53,460 nucleotides of DNA, from contig CAAEQN010000108.1 in NCBI GenBank assembly GCA_900758165.1, positions 1-53,460 on the forward strand. The letters are read 5' to 3'. The notes below the pieces were generated by a model. The model had not been told where the DNA came from, searched no databases, and worked only from the letters and a program-made list of their open reading frames with translations. Numbering within the stretch: position 1 is the stretch's first letter; each line of letters starts with the position of its first letter. Source of the stretch: Clostridia bacterium (GTDB lineage Bacteria; Bacillota; Clostridia; TANB77; CAG-508). This document shows, piece by piece, positions 26,708 to 35,721 of the stretch. Made by a program: the position numbers and the translations under genes.

Positions 26708-27171
26708 CTTTTTAAAAGTTTATATAGTCTAAATCTAAAGATAAAATTCAAGAAAACAAAAGACTAACTAATAAGAAACAAAAGTAAAAAGCAAACAAAA
26801 GATAAAATTAAACTAAAGACAAAGTATCCAACTAAAGATAAAATCTAACCTACAACCAAGAAAAACGACAGAAAAAATTATCAAAAGAAAAAGTCAAACC
26901 ATTTTAAGTTTGAAAAGCTTAAACAAAAGAATTTTAAAAATTCAAAAGATTATGTTTTAAGCTACTAAAGTTAAATATAATAAAAACCAAAGAAAAAAAG
27001 GTAATAATTATTATAACAAAAGACGGAGCAAATAAAATAGCTAGATGTACAAAAGATAAATTTTAAGTACACAGTTGGTATGAAAATACCAACTGATTGT
27101 GCTTTTAAGGAGAAAATGCGAAAATTTGTTTTTAAGAAATATTATAAAACTGAAAATTAGAGGGCATAAAT
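26708..27171 (+). other. 464-nt non-coding stretch between mraZ and rsmH
   Basis: No gene of normal size. The first 300 nt are A-rich and poor in G and T, with recurring ACTAAAGA-AAA words, so probably unstructured RNA. Near the end, a perfect 10-bp hairpin CAGTTGGTAT-GAAA-ATACCAACTG (27072-27095) with a GNRA-type tetraloop is followed by only CTTTT. Then AAGGAGA and a 14-codon reading frame (27116-27160) directly precede rsmH. The stretch may act as a leader that tunes rsmH expression (inference). Confidence 0.5.
27116..27160 (+). CDS. possible 14-codon leader peptide upstream of rsmH
   Basis: ATG at 27116 preceded by AAGGAGA; reads MRKFVFKKYYKTEN and stops with TAG at 27158-27160, overlapping the AGAGGG ribosome site of rsmH. 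The overlap would couple its translation to the TTG start of rsmH. No homologue known to me; could be chance in AT-rich DNA. Confidence 0.35.
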   Translation: MRKFVFKKYYKTEN

Positions 27172-28113
27172 TTGGAATTTAAACACACTCCAATAATGTT
27201 AAATGAATGTATAAAAGGACTAAACATAAAAGAAGATGGAATCTATGTAGATGGCACTCTTGGAGGAGCAGGGCATAGTAAAGAAATATTAAAACATCTT
27301 TCTAATAAAGGCTTACTAATTGGAATAGATAGAGATGAAGAAGCCTTAAAAGCTGCAAAAGAAAACTTAAAAGAATTTAGCAATGTAAAATACATTCATG
27401 GAAATCATGATAACATAAAAGAAATTCTAGAGAATTTAAATATAGATAAAGTAGATGGCATTTTATTAGATTTAGGAGTTTCTTCATATCAATTAGATGA
27501 AAGAAATAGAGGTTTTAGCTATTTAGGACAGAATGAATTAGACATGAGGATGGATCAAACACAAGAACTAACAGCTAAATATGTTGTAAACAATTATGAA
27601 GAAGCAAAACTTGCAAATATTATATTTGAATATGGAGAAGAAAAATTTTCTAGAAATATAGCAAGAAATATTTGCAAATATAGAGAAAATAAAGAAATAG
27701 AAACAACAGATGAACTTGTAAAAATAATAGAAAACTCTATACCAAAATCAAAACAAAAAGATGGACATCCAGCAAAACGAACATTTCAAGCTATTAGAAT
27801 AGAAGTAAATAATGAAATTAGACCATTATATGAAACAGTTTTAAATTCTATAGAATGTTTAAAAGAAGATGGAAGGTTATGTATTATAACATTTCATTCA
27901 TTAGAAGATAGAGCTGTGAAAAATGCATATATAGAAGCACAAGGACATTGTACATGTCCAAAAGAATTGCCATATTGTGTTTGTCATTATAAATCTTTTG
28001 GGAAAATTATAAATAAGAAACCAATAGAGGCAAATGAAAACGAAAGAAAAGAAAATTCAAGATCAAAGAGTGCAAAACTTAGAATTTTTGAAAAACATAC
28101 AAAGGAAAACTAA
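27172..28113 (+). CDS. rsmH: 16S rRNA (cytosine-1402-N4)-methyltransferase RsmH
   Basis: SAM-dependent methyltransferase (MraW) acting on C1402 in the 30S decoding centre. The 313-aa length is normal. SAM loop VDGTLGGAGHS near residue 24; GILLDLGVSSYQLD near residue 98; DMRMDQ; ITFHSLEDRAVK near residue 240; Cys-rich CTCPKELPYCVC. It starts with TTG at 27172: AGAGGG lies 7 nt upstream and MEFKHTPIMLNE is the family N-terminus. Second gene of the dcw cluster. Confidence 0.95.
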   Translation: MEFKHTPIMLNECIKGLNIKEDGIYVDGTLGGAGHSKEILKHLSNKGLLIGIDRDEEALKAAKENLKEFSNVKYIHGNHDNIKEILENLNIDKVDGILLDLGVSSYQLDERNRGFSYLGQNELDMRMDQTQELTAKYVVNNYEEAKLANIIFEYGEEKFSRNIARNICKYRENKEIETTDELVKIIENSIPKSKQKDGHPAKRTFQAIRIEVNNEIRPLYETVLNSIECLKEDGRLCIITFHSLEDRAVKNAYIEAQGHCTCPKELPYCVCHYKSFGKIINKKPIEANENERKENSRSKSAKLRIFEKHTKEN

Positions 28114-28137
28114 TAAGAAAAGAGGTGAAAATAACTT

Positions 28138-28656
28138 ATGGTAAGCTACGAATATGAGACTAGCCCAAGAAAATTGCAACCTGAATACGAGCAAAAAAAG
28201 AAAACAGCTAAAAATAATAAGAATAAAGCTAATAAAAAAGTAACAAAAAACAAAGCTGTTAAGAAAAATGTAAAAGCTAAAACAAGAAGAAAGCTAAAAT
28301 ATAACTATAAACCAATAGCTTATATAATGCTTGGATTTGCAATGTTGTTCGTCATAAGTTATAGAAATTCACTAATTAATGAAGATTATAATAAAAAAGA
28401 AAATATAAAATCACAAGTAAGTGCAATGCAGAAAGAAAATGAACAATTAAAAGTAAGCATTGAAAATAGCTTAAATTTAAATTCTGTTGAGCAATCAGCT
28501 AAAGATAAATTAGGAATGCAGAAGCTAGATAATAACCAAAAAATATATATAGATTTACAAAAGAAAGACTATGTAGAATCTGCATCTGAGGAAGTTGTAA
28601 TGAACAATAACAACATGTCTTGGTTAGACAAGATATTATCTAAATTTATAAAATAA
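28138..28656 (+). CDS. ftsL: FtsL-like cell division protein
   Basis: 172 aa with a strongly basic N-terminal cytoplasmic region of about 58 residues, one transmembrane helix (about 60-78, IAYIMLGFAMLFVISY) and an external coiled coil with KENEQLKVSIENSLNL. That topology and the position between rsmH and the division PBP identify FtsL/DivIC-type proteins, which activate septal synthesis. AGAGGTGA precedes the ATG. Confidence 0.8.
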   Translation: MVSYEYETSPRKLQPEYEQKKKTAKNNKNKANKKVTKNKAVKKNVKAKTRRKLKYNYKPIAYIMLGFAMLFVISYRNSLINEDYNKKENIKSQVSAMQKENEQLKVSIENSLNLNSVEQSAKDKLGMQKLDNNQKIYIDLQKKDYVESASEEVVMNNNNMSWLDKILSKFIK

Positions 28657-28675
28657 AATTTGTATCTACTAAAAT

Positions 28676-28724
28676 AACTTAAATTATTAAAACTTAAGTG
28701 TTTAATAATTTAAGTTGTTTTTTT
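28676..28724 (+). terminator. strong terminator inside the dcw cluster, between ftsL and spoVD
   Basis: A perfect 16-bp stem (28676-28691 with 28701-28716), 9-nt loop, followed by G and eight T. It should reduce read-through from the mraZ promoter into the PBP gene. Confidence 0.85.
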
Positions 28725-28806
28725 TGTTAAGAAACAAAAAATTCATGTATAGAAAAATATGCTATAAAATTACAGACTAATGAATATATATAAATAGGTG
28801 AGATTA

Positions 28807-30966
28807 ATGATAAAAAAGAAAAAGACAGAGATTCAAAAGCTAAAACAGAAAAATCTTAAAAATAATAAAGATGCTAAAATTAATAGAAACTTAATTCATA
28901 AACAAAAAAGAAAACAAAATAGAGCCCAAAGAAAGCTAAAAAGAGATACTAAAACTAGCAAATATCAGATAAATAAAAAAGGAGAAGTATCTAGAAAAAA
29001 GAGAATTAAATTTGTGCTTTTTATTTCTTTTTTAATATTTTTGGGGTTGGCAGTAAGAGTTTTTTGGATTCAATTTGTTGATGGAGACAAACTGAAAGAA
29101 ATGGCATATTTACAGCAAACTTTAGATAGACAAATTAATCCAAAAAGAGGAAATATATATGATACAACAGGTAAAATAGTATTAGCGACAAGTAGCAGTG
29201 TAGAGACTGTAACAGTAAACCCTTTAAATATAGCAACTGAAAACAAAGAAAAATTAGCAAACAAATTAACAGAGCTATTTAATTTAGATTATGACAAAAC
29301 CCTAAAAAAAATAAACAAAAAGACAGCCATAGAGACAATTGTAAAAAAGGTAGAAAAGGATAAAACAGACCAATTGCGTATTTGGCTTGAAGAAAACAAA
29401 ATTACTTCAGGAGTAAATATAGATGAAGATACAAAAAGGTTTTATCCATATAATAATTTAGCTTCTCAAATAATTGGATTTTGCGGAAGTGATAATCAAG
29501 GATTAGCTGGAATAGAGGCGAAATATGACAATCAATTAAAAGGTGAAGTTGGTAAAATTTTAAAAATGACGGATGCAAAAGGAATTGATATAAAAGATGT
29601 ATCTGAAGCTTATGAACCATCAAAAAATGGAAATGATTTAGTACTTACAATAGATGCAACAATTCAGGGAATTGCAGAAAAGCATTTAAAAGAAGCATGT
29701 ATAGACAATGTGTGTACAGATGGTGGAAATATTATATTAATGAACCCAAAAAATGGAGATATCTTGGCAATTGCAAGTTATCCAGACTTTAATTTAAATG
29801 ATCCATATACTATAAATAATGATGAATTAAAAACAAATTGGTCTTCAATGACTGCAACAGAAAGGTCTAATGCACTACAAGCTATGTGGAGAAATAAAGC
29901 AATATCAGATACTTATGAACCAGGGTCTACTTTTAAATTAGTAACAGCTTCGACCGCTTTAGAAGAAGGAATTGTAAGTTCAACTGATAAAGAAGGAGAA
30001 TTTTGTTGTGTCGGATATATAGAAGTAGCAGGGGTAAAAATGAAATGCTGGAGATATTATAGACCACATGGACCAGAGAGTTTAAGGCAAGCTTTAATGA
30101 ATTCTTGTAATCCAGTTTTTATAGGTTTAGGTGAAAAAATAGGCGTAAGCAAATATTATGAATACTTAAGAAAATATGGCTTTTTAGGAAGAACTGGAAT
30201 AGACCTTCCAGGAGAAGCAACTGGAATATTCTTAAATGAAAAAAAGGTAGGACCAGTAGAACTTGGTACAATAGCGTTTGGTCAAAGATTTGAAGTTACA
30301 CCAATACAAATGATAACAATGGTTTCTACAATTGCAAATGGGGGAGTATATACTAGCCCAAGAGTCGTAAAGCAAATAATAGATAGCCAAACAGGTAATG
30401 TTCAAAATATAGAAACAATAAAGAAAGATAGAGTTATATCAGAAGATACATCTAAAAAAGTTCTTAGCATGATGGAAAGCGTTGTAGCAGAGGGAACTGG
30501 AAAAAATGCACAAGTAAAAGGTTATAGTATAGGGGGAAAGACTGGAACTTCAGAAGATGGAGTAAATACAGGAAAATATGTAACATCATTCATTGGAGTT
30601 GCACCAATAAATAATCCAGAAGTAGCAATTTTAATAACATTGTATAATCCAACAGGAGAAGGAGGACACCAAGGAGGTGGTGTTGCAGCTCCAATTGCTT
30701 CACAAGTTTTAGGAGAAGTATTACCATATTTAGAAATAACAAAAAATAATCAAGAAGAAATGCAAGATGTTGAGGTTCCAAATCTTATAGGAATGACGAA
30801 AAAAGAAGCAAAAAAAGCTTTAGAAAATGTAGGACTATTATTAGAAACAAAGGAAAGCTTAAAGCAAAATTCTCAAAATGAAGAAAATGAAGATAAAATA
30901 GAAGTACAACTTCCAAAAGCAGGCATAAGAATAAAACAAGGTAGCACAGTCTTTATTGATAAATAA
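28807..30966 (+). CDS. spoVD: class B penicillin-binding protein with one PASTA domain (SpoVD/PBP2 type)
   Basis: Peptidoglycan transpeptidase of 719 aa. Very basic N-terminus, one transmembrane helix (about 70-90), PBP dimerisation domain, then the transpeptidase domain with S374 in GSTFK, SCN in NSCNPVF and KTG in GGKTGTSE. A single C-terminal PASTA domain (VEVPNLIGMTKKEA) points to SpoVD, which builds the spore cortex, although in some Clostridia such a protein may also serve division. ATG at 28807 is preferred over the GTG at 28798, which lies in the AGGTGA site. A terminator separates it from ftsL. Confidence 0.85.
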   Translation: MIKKKKTEIQKLKQKNLKNNKDAKINRNLIHKQKRKQNRAQRKLKRDTKTSKYQINKKGEVSRKKRIKFVLFISFLIFLGLAVRVFWIQFVDGDKLKEMAYLQQTLDRQINPKRGNIYDTTGKIVLATSSSVETVTVNPLNIATENKEKLANKLTELFNLDYDKTLKKINKKTAIETIVKKVEKDKTDQLRIWLEENKITSGVNIDEDTKRFYPYNNLASQIIGFCGSDNQGLAGIEAKYDNQLKGEVGKILKMTDAKGIDIKDVSEAYEPSKNGNDLVLTIDATIQGIAEKHLKEACIDNVCTDGGNIILMNPKNGDILAIASYPDFNLNDPYTINNDELKTNWSSMTATERSNALQAMWRNKAISDTYEPGSTFKLVTASTALEEGIVSSTDKEGEFCCVGYIEVAGVKMKCWRYYRPHGPESLRQALMNSCNPVFIGLGEKIGVSKYYEYLRKYGFLGRTGIDLPGEATGIFLNEKKVGPVELGTIAFGQRFEVTPIQMITMVSTIANGGVYTSPRVVKQIIDSQTGNVQNIETIKKDRVISEDTSKKVLSMMESVVAEGTGKNAQVKGYSIGGKTGTSEDGVNTGKYVTSFIGVAPINNPEVAILITLYNPTGEGGHQGGGVAAPIASQVLGEVLPYLEITKNNQEEMQDVEVPNLIGMTKKEAKKALENVGLLLETKESLKQNSQNEENEDKIEVQLPKAGIRIKQGSTVFIDK

Positions 30967-31056
30967 AATTAGAAAACTGATACTATAAACATTAAAAAAT
31001 ATTTGTGAAAGATTTTTTTGGTTTGTAAATGTCGAATGACATTAAAGAATAAAAAG

Positions 31057-31101
31057 GAGTATTACTGCCATATAAATTCGGTAGAATACTCTTCTTTGTT
31101 T
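31057..31101 (+). terminator. terminator after spoVD
   Basis: GAGTATT/AATACTC plus CTGCC/GGTAG form a 12-bp stem with one bulged A (31057-31069 with 31080-31091), followed by TTCTTTGTTTT. Confidence 0.7.
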
Positions 31102-31202
31102 TATGTATTTTAATTAAATAGGTAATTTAATAAAATTTAACTATCTAATTTATAGCATAACAACAATAAAAAAGCAAACAAATTTTAACACACACAAGCT
31201 AA

Positions 31203-31328
31203 AAAAACAACAAAGCAATAACCCTAATAGCTTTGGTTGTAACAATAGTAGTCTTGCTAATACTAGCAGGAATAAGCATAAGTTTGGTAGCAGGAGATAA
31301 TGGGTTAATAAAAAATTACATAATTTGA
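31203..31328 (+). pseudogene. fragment of a prepilin-type N-terminal domain
   Basis: An open stretch beginning just after a TAA reads KNNKAITLIALVVTIVVLLI then LAGISISLVAGDNGLIKN and stops. This is the hydrophobic type IV pilin/pseudopilin N-terminus (usually K-G-I-T-L-I-A-L-V-V-T-I) that is abundant in Clostridial surface proteins. There is no start codon or ribosome site in frame and the globular part is missing, so it looks like a gene remnant. The methylation-site glycine is replaced by alanine. Confidence 0.7.
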
Positions 31329-31353
31329 CATGGTTATTGTTATGTTGTAAAAT
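31325..31353 (+). promoter_or_regulatory. promoter of the CMP-kinase/ParB-like fusion
   Basis: Perfect TTGACA at 31325-31330, 17-nt spacer, TAAAAT at 31348-31353, 45 nt before the start codon. Confidence 0.65.
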
Positions 31354-31397
31354 AAAGATACAGTATTCTAATTTATAAAGAAAAGAAGGTTAGGAAT

Positions 31398-32594
31398 ATG
31401 AACACAGTAAAAAATAGAATTATTACAATATCGGGAGAACCGGTTAGTGGAAAAGGAACAGTTTCTAAAATTTTAATACAAAAATTATTAGAACAAGGCT
31501 ATAAACCAGAAAATATTCATTTTGAGTCGACAGGAGAAGAATTTAGAAAATATTTTAATTCAGTAGTAGAATTAATTATTAATTTTGAAAATGAAAAAAG
31601 AGGAGAAATTTTACAAAGAGAAGAAATAAAAGAGTTATTTTCAACTGATCAAGGTAGAAAAGTATTATCAAAAACTATGGCACAATTGATGGCTAAAAAA
31701 GTAGAATTGTCGAACTTTTCAATAGAAGATGCTAACAATGCTAAAGAGTTTGATGAGGTCAGAGATATTGTGGATAGCTTGATAGATGAGAAAATAAGAA
31801 AACAAGGTGAGACAATAAATCAAGAGCCTCACCCAGATGAGGTTTGGGTGATAGATTCTAGACTTGCATTTTTTAATATTCCAGAAGCATTTTCTGTAAG
31901 ATTAACATCAAATGCAAAAGTTGCTGGAGAAAGATTATTTAATGATAAAACTAGAGGAAAAGAAGATAGCAGATATTCATCAGTTGAAGAAGCTATAGAA
32001 GAAAGAGAAGAACGTAGAAATGGTGAAAATATAAGATATAAAGAAAAATATGGAGTAGATTTAACTGATGATTCTAATTATGATTTAGTTATAGATACAT
32101 CATATTCAAGTCCTGAATCAATAGCAGATGTTGTTTTACAGTGCGAAGAAAGACAACAAGAAGGCAAAGGATTTGCTAAAAAATGGGCGAGCCCAAAAAT
32201 ATTTTTACCTTTACAAGGAGAAATGGATACGATTAGAGAAGCAACATATACTTTAGAAGAGTTAGAAGATAGAATAAAAAAGAATGGATATGATCCAGAA
32301 AGTAGTATAGAAGTAATAAGTGTTGATGGAGTAAAATATATTATAGAAGGACATCATAGAAATTTTGCAGCAGCGCATGCTGGAAAACAACTAATTCCGT
32401 ATGAGGTTATAGCACAAGATGATGAAAAAATTCCATATTATGGAGGAATTGCAAGAGATAGAGCAAAATATGCCAATATAGGCAACTTATATGGACATGA
32501 ATGGATTATTGATAACAATTTTTCTTATAGTGAAGTTTATCCTGAAAGGGTTAAAGAAATGAAGGAAGAATATGAAAAAGATATAGAGAAGTAG
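31398..32594 (+). CDS. fusion of a cytidylate-kinase-like domain and a ParB/Srx-type domain
   Basis: 398 aa. Residues about 1-250 match the short, archaeal-type CMP kinase: P-loop SGEPVSGKGTVSK, ESTGEEFRKY, VIDSRLAFF, and the closing ERRNGENIRYKEKYGVDLTD ... YDLVIDTS. Residues about 265-380 carry an EGHHRNFAAAHAG motif typical of the ParB/sulfiredoxin fold, preceded by a TYTLEELEDRIK helix. The combination is unusual and I know no characterised protein with it. ParB-fold proteins can bind CTP, so a link between a cytidylate kinase and a CTP-binding module is tempting (inference). Single-gene unit with its own promoter; its end overlaps a terminator. Confidence 0.75.
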   Translation: MNTVKNRIITISGEPVSGKGTVSKILIQKLLEQGYKPENIHFESTGEEFRKYFNSVVELIINFENEKRGEILQREEIKELFSTDQGRKVLSKTMAQLMAKKVELSNFSIEDANNAKEFDEVRDIVDSLIDEKIRKQGETINQEPHPDEVWVIDSRLAFFNIPEAFSVRLTSNAKVAGERLFNDKTRGKEDSRYSSVEEAIEEREERRNGENIRYKEKYGVDLTDDSNYDLVIDTSYSSPESIADVVLQCEERQQEGKGFAKKWASPKIFLPLQGEMDTIREATYTLEELEDRIKKNGYDPESSIEVISVDGVKYIIEGHHRNFAAAHAGKQLIPYEVIAQDDEKIPYYGGIARDRAKYANIGNLYGHEWIIDNNFSYSEVYPERVKEMKEEYEKDIEK

Positions 32595-32623
32595 GCAATT
32601 AAAATTTGCCAACTTCTTTTTTT
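32587..32623 (+). terminator. terminator overlapping the 3' ends of the fusion gene and folC
   Basis: AGAAGT/ACTTCT and GGCAA/TTGCC with one A-A mismatch form the stem (32587-32598 with 32606-32617), then a run of T. It includes the last codons of both convergent genes, whose stops are only 4 nt apart. Confidence 0.75.
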
Positions 32624-33876
32624 ACGTCTCCATATACATAAAAACTACCAACTATAAAATTTATTGTATTTGTGCCATATTCCATAATATATTTTATAGC
32701 ATCATCTAAAGTTTTCATACTAATTTCTTGAGTTGTCTTATATTGTAAAGCTGCGTCAAAAAGTTCTCTACTAGATGCATATCTATTTATATCATTACCA
32801 GATGTAAAAATAAATTCAGCATTTTTGTCTTGAAATAATAGTTGTAACATTTTATTATAGTCTTTTCTTTTTAAAACAGATACAACATAAATTTTTTTAT
32901 AGTTTTTATAATATGTATTTATAACTGATTGAAGGTTTTTTATAGCTGATTCGTTATGGGCTCCATCGTAAATTATTAAAGGATTTTTACTTAAAGTTTC
33001 TATTCGAGCTTTATGGACAACACTTTTTAAACCATCAATTATAGCTTCTTTCTTTATTTTATAGCCTAAATTATTTAGCACGTTCATACATTCTATACAA
33101 ATTGCGGCATTTTGAATTTGTTTTGTTCCTTTTAATATAATAGGAACTTGCTTAAAATCTTTAAAATCAAAATACTGATAATTGGAATCAAAATTATAAT
33201 TTGTAATATCGTTTTTGCTTAATAAATGTAATCTATTATTTTTTCGTTTACATGTATCTATTATTACTTTATCAACTTCAGAGTTTTGTGAGAAAAATAC
33301 TGTATTGGAATTTTCCTTTATAATACCAGCTTTCTGATTGGCAATTTCTGAAAGGGTACTACCTAAAATATGTACATGATCATATCCAATCGAAGTGATA
33401 ACAGATACTAAAGGATTAACAATATTAGTAGCATCATATAAGCCTCCTAAACCTGTTTCTAAAACCACGAAATCTACATTATTTCTATAAAAATATAATA
33501 AAGCCATTATAGTTTCTAATTCAAATAAGCTTAAGTTCTCTTCTGAAACTGAATTATATACACTAATTTTAGGTTTTAACTCTTCTACTAAACTCATCAT
33601 TTCTTTATCGGAAATTTCAGAATTATTTATAGATATTCTTTCGTTATATCTTATTAAATGAGGAGATATAAATTTTCCAACAGAATATCCGTTTTTTATT
33701 AAAATATTAGATATTATCTCAACACAACTTCCTTTTCCATTAGTTCCAGCAACATGAATAAATTTCATTTTTTTATAGAAATTGTTATATTCATTCATAA
33801 AATATGTTATTGAATTTAAAGAATGTTTGCGCGTTCCTTTAAAAAAATTATTTAAATAGTTTTCTATGTCTAACAT
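32599..33876 (-). CDS. folC: folylpolyglutamate synthase / dihydrofolate synthase
   Basis: Mur-ligase-family enzyme adding glutamate to folates. P-loop HVAGTNGKGS near residue 40, followed by KFISPHLIRYNERI; ETGLGGLYDATN near residue 142; DYDH-equivalent SIGYDHVHILG; DGAHNESA near residue 300. About 425 aa. Three Met codons lie at the start; the third (33876) is placed best relative to AAAGG. Promoter at 33907-33935. Confidence 0.93.
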   Translation of the reverse strand: MLDIENYLNNFFKGTRKHSLNSITYFMNEYNNFYKKMKFIHVAGTNGKGSCVEIISNILIKNGYSVGKFISPHLIRYNERISINNSEISDKEMMSLVEELKPKISVYNSVSEENLSLFELETIMALLYFYRNNVDFVVLETGLGGLYDATNIVNPLVSVITSIGYDHVHILGSTLSEIANQKAGIIKENSNTVFFSQNSEVDKVIIDTCKRKNNRLHLLSKNDITNYNFDSNYQYFDFKDFKQVPIILKGTKQIQNAAICIECMNVLNNLGYKIKKEAIIDGLKSVVHKARIETLSKNPLIIYDGAHNESAIKNLQSVINTYYKNYKKIYVVSVLKRKDYNKMLQLLFQDKNAEFIFTSGNDINRYASSRELFDAALQYKTTQEISMKTLDDAIKYIMEYGTNTINFIVGSFYVYGDVKKEVGKF

Positions 33877-33906
33877 TAACATCATCCTTTATATTATATA
33901 AGTGAT

Positions 33907-33935
33907 ATTATAATGCAAAATAGCACGTTTTTCAA
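33907..33935 (-). promoter_or_regulatory. promoter of folC
   Basis: Minus strand: TTGAAA (33935-33930), 17-nt spacer, perfect TATAAT (33912-33907). Confidence 0.65.
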
Positions 33936-34048
33936 TGAAATATTGGAAAATATTATGTTATAAGAATATTAATATTATTAAAAAGATTGTTTAAATAAAA
34001 TTTACAATAAAAATTTAAAAATATATTAAATAAAATAAGCAAATTATA

Positions 34049-34078
34049 TTTACAAAAATAATTCTAAAATGATATAAT
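34049..34078 (+). promoter_or_regulatory. promoter of the vWA/XpaC/TelA operon
   Basis: TTTACA at 34049-34054, 18-nt spacer, perfect TATAAT at 34073-34078, 24 nt before the TTG start. Confidence 0.55.
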
Positions 34079-34102
34079 TTTACTAAAAAGGAGGATGAAA
34101 GT

Positions 34103-35708
34103 TTGGAAAAGAATGTAGGAAAATGGTTTTTAATAATAGCCCTAGTTCTTATATGCATATTGATACCAATAAATAAGGCAAAAAGCAAGAAGTTAAATAA
34201 TTTCCCTAACAAAACTTCGACAAAGACATTTAATTTAATTTCAAGTTCAGAAAATAAAGATTTAGAACAGATTTTACAAAGTTTTGCAAGAGCAAATAAT
34301 ATAAGATTAAACATAGATTATGCTGGAACAATAGATATAATGGAAAAATTAAATAACCAAGAGTATTACGATGCGGTTTGGACATCTAATTCTATTTGGC
34401 TTTATATGTTAGACTCTAGCAAAGTTTCTGTAAAAAATTCAAAATCTACAAGCATAAATCCAGTAGTGTTTGGAATAAAAAAATCAAAAGCAAAAGATTT
34501 AGGATTTATAGACAAAGATGTATATACAAAAGATATTTTAAATGCCATAAAAGAACGGAAAGCTGAAGTTTAGTATGTCTTCTGCAACTCAAACTAATAC
34601 AGGAGCAACAGCTTATTTAGGATTTTTAAGTACTTTGGCAGGGAATCCAGAAGTATTAACAACACAAATGCTTGAAAATGAAGAATTAAAAGCAAATATA
34701 CAAAGCTTATTTTCGGGAGTTACAAGATCTTCAGGAAGTGAAGAATTTCTAGAAGAGATGTTCTTAAAGGGAGATTATGAGGCTGTAGTAACTTATGAAA
34801 CATCTATTATTAATATAAATAAGAAATTAGAAAAAGAAGGGAAAGAACCTTTATATATTGTTTATGCAAAAGATGGAGTTTCTATTTCAGATTCACCACT
34901 TGCATATATAGATCATCAAGATAAAGAAAAACAAGAGATATTTACTAAAATACAAAGCTACATATTAAGTGATGAAGGACAACAGGAATTGTTAAGAACA
35001 GGTAGAAGGGTATGGTATGGAGGAACAAACCCTGCAGTGGATAAAACTATTTTTAATCCTAATTGGGGAATAGACACTACCAAATATTTAGTTCCAGTAA
35101 AATATCCAAGTACAGCAGTAATAAAAAAAGCATTAGGAATATATCAATCAGAGTTAAGAAAGCCTGTGCATACAGTATTTTGTTTAGATTATTCTGGTAG
35201 TATGTATGGCGATGGAGATAAACAGTTAGTATCTGCTATGAAATATATATTAACAGAAGAGGAAGCTTCTAAAAATTTATTACAATTTTCTAGCAAAGAT
35301 AAGGTGTCTGTAATAGCTTTTAATAATGGAATAATAGGACAATGGAAAACAGATAATGCAATAGATACAAAAGACTTACTTGATAAAATTGAAAATCAGA
35401 GACCAAATGGAACAACAAATATATATTTAGCTGCAAGTGAAGCTTTGAAAATATTAAATGAAGAAGATTTAGACAAATATAATGCTTCAATAATATTAAT
35501 GACAGATGGATTATCTAATAAAGGAACAATAAATGATTTAAAAAGCACTTACAATGCTATAAAAAAAGATATTCCAATATATAGCATAATGTTTGGAAGT
35601 GCATCAGCAGATCAATTAAACAGTATTGCTACATTAACAAATGCAAAAGTATTTGACGGAAAGACTAATTTGTTAGAGGCATTTAAAAAAGTTAGAGGAT
35701 ATAACTAG
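34103..35708 (+). CDS. substrate-binding plus von Willebrand factor A protein, broken at an in-frame CGG; intact with +1 shift
   Basis: 534 aa if decoded with a +1 shift at codon 152. N-terminal membrane anchor (GKWFLIIALVLICILIP), then a periplasmic-binding-type domain to about residue 350, then a vWA domain with the MIDAS motif DYSGSMYG, a TNIYLA threonine and MTDGLSNKG. The zero frame stops at 34573, after CGG at 34556. Skipping one C gives GKLKFSMSSATQTNTGATAY, a typical binding-protein motif that joins both halves with no gap. TTG at 34103 follows AAGGAGG. First gene of an operon with XpaC, a second binding protein and TelA. Membrane-anchored vWA proteins often assemble with TelA/XpaC in stress responses (family knowledge). 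Confidence 0.8.
34556..34559 (+). other. putative +1 frameshift site CGG-A in the vWA gene
   Basis: Context GAA CGG AAA; codon 152. Skipping C34556 gives GGA AAG CTG AAG TTT AGT ATG and continues 384 codons to the normal end. Confidence 0.65.
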
Positions 35709-35721
35709 AGGAGGAATAGCA

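Noticed and set aside
34575..35708. A separate vWA gene starting at ATG 34575
   Set aside because: No ribosome site; the start falls inside a binding-protein fold and the sequence before it in the same frame (GKLKFS) is conserved family sequence. Better explained as the second part of one gene.
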